From Marinimicrobium sp050113635 (GTDB lineage: Bacteria > Pseudomonadota > Gammaproteobacteria > Pseudomonadales > Cellvibrionaceae), in assembly GCF_050113635.1 (NCBI RefSeq), contig NZ_JBNJLT010000001.1:1116001-1180000 (forward strand): a stretch of 64,000 nt of DNA. Direction: 5' to 3'. Position numbers and translations under genes: made by a program. Within the stretch, counting starts at the first letter, position 1; each line of letters opens with the position of its first letter. The notes beneath the pieces were generated by a model. That model made no database searches. It was not told the origin of the DNA and worked only from the letters and a program-made list of their open reading frames with translations. This document shows, in pieces, positions 44,775 to 53,527 of the stretch.

Positions 44775-46118
44775 GTGTCCGACCAGCCCAACGCTTCCAC
44801 CAAAGACGCGGTGCCCAGCCACCGCCAGATCTGGCAACTGGCCTGGCCGATGATGTTGAGCAACCTCAGCATTCCCCTGCTCGGCGCCGTGGATACCGCT
44901 ATTCTCGGCCATCTCCCCAACGCAGTGTATCTCGGCGCCGTCACCCTCGGCGCCAGCGTGGTCAGTCTCCTGCTATGGTCGTTCGGGTTCCTGCGCATGG
45001 GCACCACCAGCGTCACCGCTCGCGCACTCGGTGCCGGTGATGACCACCGTGTGCGAGAAGTATTGGCGCAAAGCCTGCTGATCGGCGTGGCCATGGCGTG
45101 CCTGGTGACCCTGGCGGGCCCACTGCTGCTTCCTGTGATTCTGGGCTGGATGAATCCGAGCGCGGAAGTGCTGGCGCTGGCGTTGAGTTATGCCCAGATA
45201 CGATTGTTAGGCGCGCCGGCAAGCCTGATGAATTACGCATTGGTAGGCTGGTTTATCGGCCGCCAGGATACGCGGCGTCCCCTGGCGATTCTCTTTACGG
45301 TCAACGGTCTGAACATTGCGCTCGATGCCGTCTTTATTCTCGGATTCGGCTTGAATAGCGACGGTGCCGCCTGGGCCAGCGTCGTAGCGGAGTACGGGGG
45401 GCTTGTTCTCGGCCTCTGGCTGGCGCTGCGGGTACTGAGTCGCACACCGGGCCAATGGGATATTCCGGCACTGAAGCGCCTGGGACAGTACCGGGAACTG
45501 TTCGTCGTTAACCGCCATTTGTTTGTGCGCACATTATGCCTGCTGGCGATATTTGTGTTTTTCGCCGCCCAGGGCGCGCAAATGGGGGACCAGATCCTCG
45601 CCGCGAACGCTATTTTGATGCAGTTTCTGTTACTGACGTCCTACGCACTGGACGGTTTCGCTCATGCGGCCGAAGCCCTGGTGGGGCGCGCTACTGGGGC
45701 CAACGCACCGCTGGCCTTCCGCGCGGCGGTGCGCCGTACCGGGCTCTGGGCGTTGCTCTGCGCGGCTCTGATCAGCGCACTGTTCATACTCGGTGCGCCC
45801 TGGTGGCCAGGGTTGTTTACTGACCTGCCCACTGTGGAAGCCCTGGTGAGGGCGCATTTTGTGTGGGTCTGCCTGATTCCACTGGTCGGCGTTTGGGGCT
45901 ACCAGCTCGACGGCGTGTTTCTGGGCAGCGGACAGACAGCCGCCATGCAATACACGGTGCTGATTTCCGCCGCTCTGTTTCTTGTGTTGTGGTGGCCGCT
46001 TTCCGCATTCGGGAACCACGGTCTATGGCTTTGCTTTCTCATATTCAATGCGCTGCGGGGCCTGCTGCTTGGTGCTGTCTTTGGATATCGCTACGGGTAT
46101 CGCACTCGGCCCGCCTGA
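44775..46118 (+). CDS. MATE-family efflux protein, DinF-like
   Basis: 447 residues, twelve hydrophobic helices in two halves. The N-terminal LAWPMMLSNLSIPLLGAVDTA and the VGRATGANA loop are typical of the DinF branch of MATE carriers (Na+- or H+-driven export). The start is taken as GTG at 44775 with GGGGA upstream; an in-frame GTG at 44685 would add 30 residues lacking family similarity. The exported compound is unknown. Confidence 0.87.
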   Translation: MSDQPNASTKDAVPSHRQIWQLAWPMMLSNLSIPLLGAVDTAILGHLPNAVYLGAVTLGASVVSLLLWSFGFLRMGTTSVTARALGAGDDHRVREVLAQSLLIGVAMACLVTLAGPLLLPVILGWMNPSAEVLALALSYAQIRLLGAPASLMNYALVGWFIGRQDTRRPLAILFTVNGLNIALDAVFILGFGLNSDGAAWASVVAEYGGLVLGLWLALRVLSRTPGQWDIPALKRLGQYRELFVVNRHLFVRTLCLLAIFVFFAAQGAQMGDQILAANAILMQFLLLTSYALDGFAHAAEALVGRATGANAPLAFRAAVRRTGLWALLCAALISALFILGAPWWPGLFTDLPTVEALVRAHFVWVCLIPLVGVWGYQLDGVFLGSGQTAAMQYTVLISAALFLVLWWPLSAFGNHGLWLCFLIFNALRGLLLGAVFGYRYGYRTRPA

Positions 46119-46290
46119 TTAAGTTCCATTCCTACGATGCCTACGATGTAAGTCCCGTTCCCGGGTTCCCACCGCCTCCGTTATAAAAAAACACTCTTAA
46201 AAGTGGCTTGTATTTACTCACTTTTGAATTAACTTTAAAGGAAGAAAGCGCCGACCACACCCAACGGCCGGACGTGGAGGCCTATGCAAC

Positions 46291-46944
46291 ATGCTGTGTG
46301 TCCAATCCATTGGCAACATACGAGCGCTGATTCGGCAAGCCAGGGAGACAGATACAGAAACAGGACAGTTACACCGAATTCTGCAGCGTCGAGCCCACCG
46401 TCTGCACGGTGCCATTGAGCTGCCCCGCGAGCAAGCGGCGGACGCGCTACAAAGTTTTGTGGTGCGCTATATCGAGAATGTGCCGGAGCTAATCGAAGCC
46501 ATCTACAACCTGACGCAGGAGGCGGGCCTGTACCCACGTATAAAACCACTGCTGCTGGTCGCGTGTGATTACATTCTCTGCCCTCCGGATCTGGTCGCCG
46601 GCCGCACTCAATGGGCCGCACTGCTGGACGAGGCCTACCTCTCCCACCGCTTGCTGGAGGAAGTCAACGACCGCTTTATCAGTTATTGCGGCATCCCTCT
46701 GGCCCCACTGGATACCACCCGAGCCAATGTGATCGCCCATGAGCTGATTGGAGAACCTTTCGCCAACGAGCTGGATCAGGCGGTGCTGTTTTCCGCCGAG
46801 TTATTACTGAGCGAACACGCCTTTGAGGAGGCCAGCTTCAAGCACTACGCCGCACAACATCGCCACCGCCGATGGTCCGAGGAGCGGCGACGCTGGCCGT
46901 GCTTTGAGGCCGACCTCGGCATCGGCCTGCGACTCAACTCCTGA
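46291..46944 (+). CDS. Conserved-looking protein of unknown function
   Basis: 217 residues, soluble, mostly helical, with no signal peptide. Central region: IENVPELIEAIYNLTQEAG, then LVACDYILCPPDLV and an acidic/aromatic stretch. GGAGG lies 10 bases before the ATG. The stop overlaps the convergent peroxiredoxin gene by 11 bases. The helical core might bind a partner protein or membrane, but I do not recognise the family. Confidence 0.65.
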   Translation: MLCVQSIGNIRALIRQARETDTETGQLHRILQRRAHRLHGAIELPREQAADALQSFVVRYIENVPELIEAIYNLTQEAGLYPRIKPLLLVACDYILCPPDLVAGRTQWAALLDEAYLSHRLLEEVNDRFISYCGIPLAPLDTTRANVIAHELIGEPFANELDQAVLFSAELLLSEHAFEEASFKHYAAQHRHRRWSEERRRWPCFEADLGIGLRLNS

Positions 46945-47488
46945 GTTGCGCCAATACATCCGTGGGGTTGAGGTGTGGCGGGAACACCGGGTAGTACACC
47001 TGACGAATGACTCCGCCCTCTACCAGCAGCGTAATGCGCTTGATGTAGCGGTGGCCGTCATAATCAAACAGCGGCAGCTCTAGGGCCTCGGCCAGCTTGA
47101 GGTCGGTATCGTTCAGCAGCGGGTATGGCAAACGCAAGCGCTCGACAGCCTCTTTCTGGTCCGCCAGCGGTTGCGCACTCACCCCGTACACCGACACCCC
47201 CAGGGCCTGGAATTCAGGATAGCGATCGCGGAAACCACAGCATTGCGTGGTACACCCCCGAGCGCCAGGGATTTTGTTCCAGCCACGCATCGGAGGCTGC
47301 TCGGGTTTACCGGTCATGGGATAGAAGAACACCACGGCGGTTCCGGGCAGTTCACTCAGGTCGACGCTGCCACCACTGGTGGCGGGCCGGGTTACTGAAG
47401 GCAGAGCCAGCCCCTGCAGATGATCACAGGCACCATCCTCCACAGGTTCGGGCAATCCCTCGGGAAGCATGTACAAGTTTTTTACCAT
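46934..47488 (-). CDS. AhpC/TSA-type peroxiredoxin
   Basis: 184-residue thioredoxin-fold peroxidase. FFYPMTGKP and GARGCTTQCCGFRD hold the peroxidatic cysteine, with two further nearby cysteines. It resembles PrxQ/AhpE-like small peroxiredoxins, detoxifying hydroperoxides. AGGACA precedes the ATG. It overlaps the convergent unknown gene by 11 bases at the 3' end. Confidence 0.85.
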   Translation of the reverse strand: MVKNLYMLPEGLPEPVEDGACDHLQGLALPSVTRPATSGGSVDLSELPGTAVVFFYPMTGKPEQPPMRGWNKIPGARGCTTQCCGFRDRYPEFQALGVSVYGVSAQPLADQKEAVERLRLPYPLLNDTDLKLAEALELPLFDYDGHRYIKRITLLVEGGVIRQVYYPVFPPHLNPTDVLAQLRS

Positions 47489-47661
47489 GGGCTGTTGTCC
47501 TGTTATTCAAAATAGGTCTGCCAAATACAACCTGTCCGAATACCTAGCCTCGCAAAACCTGTGCCACTAACGGGCACTCGCCCAGAGTGTAGCGCGCCCG
47601 ACACGAGCCCCGCCACCTCTATTCAAGCGAGATCCTGACCGAAGAAGCCAGTGCCCGCACC

Positions 47662-47702
47662 AAAAAAGGGCGGACACCTTTCCTGGTGAAAGGCACCGCC
47701 CC
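47662..47702 (-). terminator. Terminator of the Tat-exported TIM-barrel gene
   Basis: Read leftward: GGGCGGTGCCTTTC, ACCAG loop, GAAAGGTGTCCGCCC (one internal bulge), then six T's. Confidence 0.82.
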
Positions 47703-47742
47703 AAATAATGGCTTTCCGTTTAGTCTGCCCCGCTAATGGCTT

Positions 47743-48690
47743 TTACACCAGCGATAATGCCCGTTGCATCGCTTCTGCTGTTTTTTGCGCCGCCTGCCGG
47801 TCGGGAAGCTCATTCAGCGCCTGACTAAACGGTTCCGCCCGCACCGGACCCCGATAGCCGAGGTCTTGCAACGCCGTCAAAAACGTTTTCATATCAATCA
47901 CACCCGTTTCCAGGGGCAAATGGCGGCGATTATCAATTTGTTCGTCTCTGGAAAGATCGTCCCGGGCGTCATTCAGATCCACCGTCACGATATCGTCCGG
48001 CGAAAGCGCCAACAGATCTTCTACCGTGTCTGACGCACAAAACCAGTGGAAGCTGTCCAACACCAATCCAACATTCGGACGATCAATGGCAGTAATCAGT
48101 TCCCGGGCTTCGGCCAACGTGCGAATAAAGGCAAACTTGTCCCGGCTCATCAGAGTTTTCGGGCCCACGTATTCGAGCCCGAGGCGCACGCCGTGCTCGC
48201 CAGCCACTTCTGCACACTGACGCAGCCGCTCAGTATGCAACGCAAAATTCTCCCGGTACGTGCGACTGTCATGGGTCGGCATGATCCAGGTACCCATTCG
48301 CGTGGCACCCAGTTGTTCCATCACGGCGGCCTGCGCTTTCAGCGCTTTCAGCCCCGACTCAAACGTGGCACGGTCCTGTCGAAACTCCACCGGCAACCCT
48401 GCAGCATCCCATTGCAGGCCGGTGTGTGCCATGCGTTCTTTAGTGGATGCCACTGCCTCTGGGGCGTCTACCAGTTCGCCCGGTGCACAGGTGACGGCCG
48501 AAAAACCGAACTCCACTGCCAGGTCAATGGCCTGCCGTTGCGAGACTGACACTCCAATCATTCCAGGGCTGAGCGAGAGGGCAAACCGTGCTGCTCGTCT
48601 GGAGGCCGCCAGTGGCGCACCAAACGGGACAGCACCCGCGACCATCGCGAGCGCGCTTTGCTTGAGGAAGGTTCGTCGTGATGCAGCCAT
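47743..48690 (-). CDS. Tat-exported sugar phosphate isomerase/epimerase-like TIM barrel
   Basis: 315 residues. Twin-arginine signal (SRRTFLKQSALAMVAGA). The body is an AP-endonuclease-2-type TIM barrel with metal-ligand positions in LGLEYVGPKTL, GLVLDSFHWF and HLPLETGVID. Such enzymes isomerise or epimerise sugars or act on sugar derivatives; export suggests a periplasmic glycan or inositol-type substrate. GGAGAAGAC precedes the ATG. It is a single gene with a terminator. Confidence 0.82.
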   Translation of the reverse strand: MAASRRTFLKQSALAMVAGAVPFGAPLAASRRAARFALSLSPGMIGVSVSQRQAIDLAVEFGFSAVTCAPGELVDAPEAVASTKERMAHTGLQWDAAGLPVEFRQDRATFESGLKALKAQAAVMEQLGATRMGTWIMPTHDSRTYRENFALHTERLRQCAEVAGEHGVRLGLEYVGPKTLMSRDKFAFIRTLAEARELITAIDRPNVGLVLDSFHWFCASDTVEDLLALSPDDIVTVDLNDARDDLSRDEQIDNRRHLPLETGVIDMKTFLTALQDLGYRGPVRAEPFSQALNELPDRQAAQKTAEAMQRALSLV

Positions 48691-48976
48691 GGCGTCTTCT
48701 CCGATAGGGAAAAAGCACGGATGCTAGCAGATGTAACCGGTTTAGTCGCCTTTGATACGCGCTGCCTTCCCGAGACAACCGTGATTTTTCACACTGCGGG
48801 TTGAGCGTCCTCCACAGGAAAGTGCCGGTTTTCAATTGATAAATACGCCACTCTCTGCCAAAGTTTCCTAAGGGACTCTCCTCAGCTACCGGAGATGGGT
48901 CCCCAACACCGCTCGCGGCGCTGAAATACACGTTTTAATACCAAGAGATGATGGGACGCCCTGTGCCCTTGAGACG

Positions 48977-50062
48977 ATGACAGTTCTGGAACATAAGCCC
49001 CGGGCTATACAAAAAGACAAAAAAGCCATTAACACTCAGGCCAAAAAAATCGACGTCGACCGGCGTACTTATATCCTGTCCTTCGTCAGTTATGGTTCCG
49101 GTGCCGTAATGGTCGGGGCGGGCTTGCGATCCGTCCTCGCCGGATCACCCGACCTTCTGCTCACCGCATTATTGTTCGGCATTGCCGGCGCCTTCCTGGC
49201 AACGATGGTGTATTACCATTGGTCCCGAAATATTGAACGCGCCTGCCTGATCGAAACAGTCTGGGTGGGTCTCTTTGTGTTGACGCTGGTTTATCACGGC
49301 GGCTACGCCAACACCGCTCTGTACTGGGTGTTTCCCTTTCCCGCTGTGTTGTTTGGCATGCTGGGCACCCGCAACGCGCTCATCGGTAACGGATTGATCA
49401 TGGCGGGCCTGGCCATGTTGTTGTTCGCGTCCGAACACATTCGCGCAGAATATCGCGAAGAGGAAATCGGGCGATTTTACATTTCACTGCTGGTGGTCGT
49501 GGTCGCCTCGTGGATGAATGAGTACTACCGGCAACGCAGTCACGATGAAATGAGTGAGTTGCAGGCCACCCGGGAGCAGCAGGCCAACACCGATCCTCTC
49601 ACGCTGCTGCCCAATCGCCGGTTTATCGATGCCGAATTTGCTCATAACCTGGCGCAAAAACCTGACGACTTTCTGCCCCTCGGGGTGGTGATGTGCGATC
49701 TGGACCACTTCAAGCAACTCAATGACCAATTCGGCCACCAGACCGGTGACCACGTGCTTCGGCAGGCAGCCCAGCGGTTTCGCCAGACACTGCGTCGCCA
49801 GGACATTGCCTGTCGTACGGGCGGCGAAGAGTTCCTGATGTTTTTACCGGATACCGACCTGGCCGATGCGCTTACTGTCGCGGAAAAAGTGCGGCGACAC
49901 CTTGCTTCAACACCGTTCGTCGTGCGCGGCGAAGCGCACCAGATCACCGCCAGCTTTGGCGTTGCGGTGTGCCATAACGTCGAGAAGCTCGAAGCGGCTG
50001 TCGAAGCGGCTGATCAGGCGCTCTACCGATCCAAGCTTGGTGGCCGGGACCAGGTTACCTGA
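48977..50062 (+). CDS. Membrane diguanylate cyclase
   Basis: 361 residues with six hydrophobic helices between about 35 and 180 and a C-terminal GGDEF domain (about 195-355). The active site GGEEF is intact and an RxxD inhibitory site (RRQD) lies five residues before it, so it should be a product-inhibited cyclic di-GMP synthase. The membrane part resembles the MASE-type sensory region of other cyclases, with an unknown signal. Its 3' end overlaps the convergent PstS/OmpA gene by 8 bases. Confidence 0.88.
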   Translation: MTVLEHKPRAIQKDKKAINTQAKKIDVDRRTYILSFVSYGSGAVMVGAGLRSVLAGSPDLLLTALLFGIAGAFLATMVYYHWSRNIERACLIETVWVGLFVLTLVYHGGYANTALYWVFPFPAVLFGMLGTRNALIGNGLIMAGLAMLLFASEHIRAEYREEEIGRFYISLLVVVVASWMNEYYRQRSHDEMSELQATREQQANTDPLTLLPNRRFIDAEFAHNLAQKPDDFLPLGVVMCDLDHFKQLNDQFGHQTGDHVLRQAAQRFRQTLRRQDIACRTGGEEFLMFLPDTDLADALTVAEKVRRHLASTPFVVRGEAHQITASFGVAVCHNVEKLEAAVEAADQALYRSKLGGRDQVT

Positions 50063-51512
50063 CATCCACCGCTCTCGGAGGACGGTCAGTCTGCCAGCGC
50101 TCGGTTTTAATGCCGTTGACGGTCGAGGCCGCCTCACTGTCAAACAGCCAGACTTCCACCCGTTGATTTTTGAGGCGCCCGGCACCCTCGCCTTCCGCTA
50201 CCGGCAAGAGCCCGCCAAACCCCACCACCGACGCAGCTTCCACACCTCCGTCGCGCAATGCGGCCTTGACCCGTAGCGCACGCATCCGCGAGAGCACCTG
50301 GGCACGCTGCTCAGACTGGTGGGCATCCCCAAACCCGATCAGCTGAAGCTGGCGGTTCCGGTTCTCCGGCGTTTCCATAAACTGTGTGAGACGCTGCACA
50401 TCCCACAGTGCCTTGTTGTCCAGCCGGGAGCTGCCGCGATCAAACCGGAAGTTGATTGACAAACGTTCGGAATGCGCTGCCAAAGCTTGATAATCAGCCG
50501 GTGCGCCCGCTGGCAATTCCGGGCGAAATTCCACGGGCGTTTGTGCCACAAACCCAACGTCCGCCACCCGGCGCTGACCGAGTTCACCTTGAGCAAAGTG
50601 AATAAACTCCGCCACCAGCGGTGAGGTTTGTGCCGGGTGGGTGTAAAAATAAAGCCGTCGTGCCAACGCATAGTCTTCCGTTGCCACATACAATGGGGAA
50701 GGGCTCAGAGGACGCACATTGGCGTGGGAGACACTGAGCGCTTTGGTCTTGCGTACCGAGGCCAGCCCGACAAAACCAATCGCACCACGATCAGCGGCCA
50801 CCGCGTCTGACAGTCGATCGTTGGATTCAAACCGGGGCGTACCGCCCACCAGTTCATTGTCATCCCCCAATACCATACTGCGAAAGCTGTCCCAGGTGCC
50901 GGAGCGGTCATCGCGCGCGTACAGGGAGACGCGCCGCTCCGGTCCCCCGACCGCGGACCAGTTTTGGAACCGCCCGGAAAATAATCCCGCGATTTGATCG
51001 ACGGTCAGTGACGACACCGGATTATCCGGGTGCACGATCACGGCCAGACCGTCGATCGCCACCACATGCTCGGCTTCAAAGGTGCGCATCGCCTCGGGGT
51101 GCTCGAACAGCTGTGTTTCTGCCACCGTTATAGGCCGGGATGCCATCGCAATGTCAGCCACGCCCGAGGCCAGACCGCGCATTCCCGTGCCCGTGCCATG
51201 CGCGGCGACATCAATGAACACCAGAGTACCAGCGTAACGCCCTTCCACTCGGTATTCGTTGGCGATACCCCGGGCCCGGATACTCACTCGTTGCACCCCT
51301 TTGGCCATCAGATAATCGCGAGCCAGTTCCGGTGCGAGCCGCGCACCCACTGTGTTCGAGCCCTGCAAGGCAAACAACTGCCCCTGTTCCCCGGCCGCCA
51401 GCGGCGGCAATGCCGGTGACGGTTCGGCCACGGCATTCAGCGCCGTACCCAGCATCATAACGAGCCACGCCGCCGCGACACACCGTGTCCGCCATTTGCG
51501 ATACCGCACCAT
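50055..51512 (-). CDS. PstS-like phosphate-binding protein fused to OmpA domain
   Basis: 485 residues. Signal peptide (about 1-29), then a PstS/PBP domain (about 40-330) with LQGSNTVG, GMRGLASGVADIAMASRPI and DDRSGTWDSF, the phosphate-contact style of PstS. A C-terminal OmpA/MotB domain (about 355-465) with NFRFDRGSSRLDNKA should anchor it to peptidoglycan. GGAGAAATC precedes the ATG. Last gene of the leftward operon sulfotransferase-GT4-DUF2334-this, downstream of a Pho box. It may capture phosphate or sense it at the cell wall. Confidence 0.85.
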   Translation of the reverse strand: MVRYRKWRTRCVAAAWLVMMLGTALNAVAEPSPALPPLAAGEQGQLFALQGSNTVGARLAPELARDYLMAKGVQRVSIRARGIANEYRVEGRYAGTLVFIDVAAHGTGTGMRGLASGVADIAMASRPITVAETQLFEHPEAMRTFEAEHVVAIDGLAVIVHPDNPVSSLTVDQIAGLFSGRFQNWSAVGGPERRVSLYARDDRSGTWDSFRSMVLGDDNELVGGTPRFESNDRLSDAVAADRGAIGFVGLASVRKTKALSVSHANVRPLSPSPLYVATEDYALARRLYFYTHPAQTSPLVAEFIHFAQGELGQRRVADVGFVAQTPVEFRPELPAGAPADYQALAAHSERLSINFRFDRGSSRLDNKALWDVQRLTQFMETPENRNRQLQLIGFGDAHQSEQRAQVLSRMRALRVKAALRDGGVEAASVVGFGGLLPVAEGEGAGRLKNQRVEVWLFDSEAASTVNGIKTERWQTDRPPRAVDVR

Positions 51513-51561
51513 ATTGATTTCTCCACTGACAACGCTGGCTGGTCAGCTTAGGCAGGAATTG

Positions 51562-52278
51562 TTACGGCGCCGTGAAATCCGACGCCGAAAACAACGTGCG
51601 GTAGTCCACCGAGGCTTCCAGGCTCTCCAATGTCAGGCGCAACTCATCGGCCAGCCGCAACTCCGCATCGTCCGGGTGCAGCGCCAGCCGTACCGGGCGC
51701 CCGGTGGCGGACGCCACCGCTCGATTAAAACGGTTCCACAACGACAGGCCCGCCGCTCTCCAGGCGTTATCGGCTTCGTAACCCACCAGCGGGACGGCAC
51801 ACCGCTTGCCGGAGGACAGGTGTCGGTAACCCGAGGTGGTTTCGATATAGTCAAACGGGGATTCGCGCAAATCCGCTGCGGTCAGTCGCCCCAGCGCCCA
51901 GGCCGGCGGTACATAGAGTGACGGAGCAGAGAGCCCGTTCTGAGAGAACCAGCGGTGATTTTTTGCCAAGAGTGCCCGCAAAGACTCGCGGGACTGGCTC
52001 AGATGTTCCGCCGCCTGCCGTGACAGACACCAACTGTGAAGCTGGTGGTAAAGCCCCCGTATCGGTCCGGACTGATGGCTCCAACCGTGCCCAGCCAACT
52101 CCAGCCCCTCCGCTTCCCAACAGGCCAGCTGGGCAATCCCCATTGGCGTCCAATCCCGACCGGGCACGACCAGCAGAACCACGCGGGCCCGTACCGGGGG
52201 AGACATCAGGGCCAGCAGGGCTGTCACCTGCCCCAGGGTATGAGGCATCACATCGTGAATCGAAACCAGCGCCCGCAC
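51562..52278 (-). CDS. DUF2334 polysaccharide-deacetylase-like protein
   Basis: 238 residues. It starts VSIHDVMP (catalytic Asp/His pair of the NodB-like fold) and has ELAGHGWSHQ (metal histidines) and LALHPDD near the end. DUF2334 enzymes are predicted deacetylases acting on sugar or glycan substrates. The start is GTG (52276-52278). It lies 58 bases after the GT4 gene and 49 before the PstS/OmpA gene. In this operon it could deacetylate a GlcNAc-type lipid headgroup, but this is inference. Confidence 0.82.
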   Translation of the reverse strand: MRALVSIHDVMPHTLGQVTALLALMSPPVRARVVLLVVPGRDWTPMGIAQLACWEAEGLELAGHGWSHQSGPIRGLYHQLHSWCLSRQAAEHLSQSRESLRALLAKNHRWFSQNGLSAPSLYVPPAWALGRLTAADLRESPFDYIETTSGYRHLSSGKRCAVPLVGYEADNAWRAAGLSLWNRFNRAVASATGRPVRLALHPDDAELRLADELRLTLESLEASVDYRTLFSASDFTAP

Positions 52279-52336
52279 GGTCGCGTTTTCTCCTGTATTT
52301 TGGGTGGGATTTGTCCGCCTCGCTTGCGTTCGTCCC

Positions 52337-53527
52337 TCAGTCCAGAACGGGTCGCGCGATTTCCTGAGGCACCGCTGGCAAGTCCGCCGCCTGATCCACC
52401 GTGCCCTGCAACAGCGCCAGCCAGTGAATCAGGCAGCCTTCATTCAACGCCTGGGCTTCTTCCCGAGCCTTGCGAGCCAAGGCCCGGCGCCATTCCGGGG
52501 ACGCCGTTTTCAGACTCACCAGCGCTTCAGCCGCGCTCCCACACGGCGGAATCACCACCAGACCGGAGCGCAGTGCGGGCCATTCCACAATGCCGCAACC
52601 GGACGACACCATCACGACCCGAGCGCGCGCCATCGCCTCCAGGGCAATGGTGCCAAAGGATTCGACGTGCGATGGCAGCAGCAGTACATCATGCGCATCC
52701 ATTTGCTCGCGCAACGCCGAGCGCGATTGCCACCCCAATAACTGAAGATTCGGCAACGCCTCGGCAGCACGTTGCATTGACTCTCGCAGCGGGCCATCAC
52801 CCGCGATGGAAAACATCAGATCCGGGTGCGCCCGGGCGGCTTGTAACACCGCCTCCAGATTTTTCTCGGCGGCCAACCGGCCCGCGAACAACACCCGGCG
52901 CACGGCCCCATCATAAGAAGGCGGTGCGGTGGCGGTAAACTCAGCCGCAATCGGTGTGGCGATAAGACAGGTGTTGACGGCTCCCATGCGCCGGGCCATC
53001 GACAACATCGGGTCAGCATTGCCCAGCACTGAGCGCGAACGGGCAAAAACATAGCGGTGGGAACGCTCGAACGCCTGCTGAATCACCCGACCGTGCCAGC
53101 GACCTTGCCAGTATAATTCGCTCAATTGTTCAAACGAGGTATGAAAGCCTGCGAGTACTGGCACGTTATGCCGGTGTGCCCAGTTCACGCCGACCAGGCC
53201 ATAGGGCCCTGGCGTCGCCGCGATCACCACCTGCGGCTGCAATCGCTTCAACTCCCTGCCCAACGACAAGGGATTCGGCAGACACAGTTTTTGCGTGCGG
53301 TCGCCGGGCAGCGGCAATGCCAGGCCCGTGCGCCAACGACCGCGGGCATCGACTTGCGGGCACAGCAGCGCCGAGGCGGCGACCCGGGGTGCCAGCTGTT
53401 CAAGTAAATCCTGATAGTAGGCTCCCACCCCGTTACGCCCTGGTGCCGCATCCGAAACGATGGCCAGGCGCAGCGTTTTGTGGCCCAGGCCCTCGCGTTC
53501 CACTGTCTCGCATCCAACCGCGTTCAT
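52337..53527 (-). CDS. Glycosyltransferase family 4, possible glycolipid synthase
   Basis: 396 residues, GT-B fold. Donor-side motifs are VLFAGRLAAEKNLEAV and SHVESFGTIALEAMA (the EX7E region), and the acceptor side starts VSDAAPGRNGVGAY. The closest well-known relatives are diacylglycerol- or PI-directed GT4 enzymes (SqdX, Agt, PimB-like). It overlaps the sulfotransferase gene by an ATGA and lies behind a Pho box, suggesting synthesis of a phosphate-free membrane lipid. Acceptor and sugar are unproven. Confidence 0.83.
   Translation of the reverse strand: MNAVGCETVEREGLGHKTLRLAIVSDAAPGRNGVGAYYQDLLEQLAPRVAASALLCPQVDARGRWRTGLALPLPGDRTQKLCLPNPLSLGRELKRLQPQVVIAATPGPYGLVGVNWAHRHNVPVLAGFHTSFEQLSELYWQGRWHGRVIQQAFERSHRYVFARSRSVLGNADPMLSMARRMGAVNTCLIATPIAAEFTATAPPSYDGAVRRVLFAGRLAAEKNLEAVLQAARAHPDLMFSIAGDGPLRESMQRAAEALPNLQLLGWQSRSALREQMDAHDVLLLPSHVESFGTIALEAMARARVVMVSSGCGIVEWPALRSGLVVIPPCGSAAEALVSLKTASPEWRRALARKAREEAQALNEGCLIHWLALLQGTVDQAADLPAVPQEIARPVLD

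Noticed and set aside
46170..46215. Weak hairpin CACTTTTAAGAGTG with T run, leftward
   Set aside because: No leftward gene ends there; the stem is short and AT-rich.
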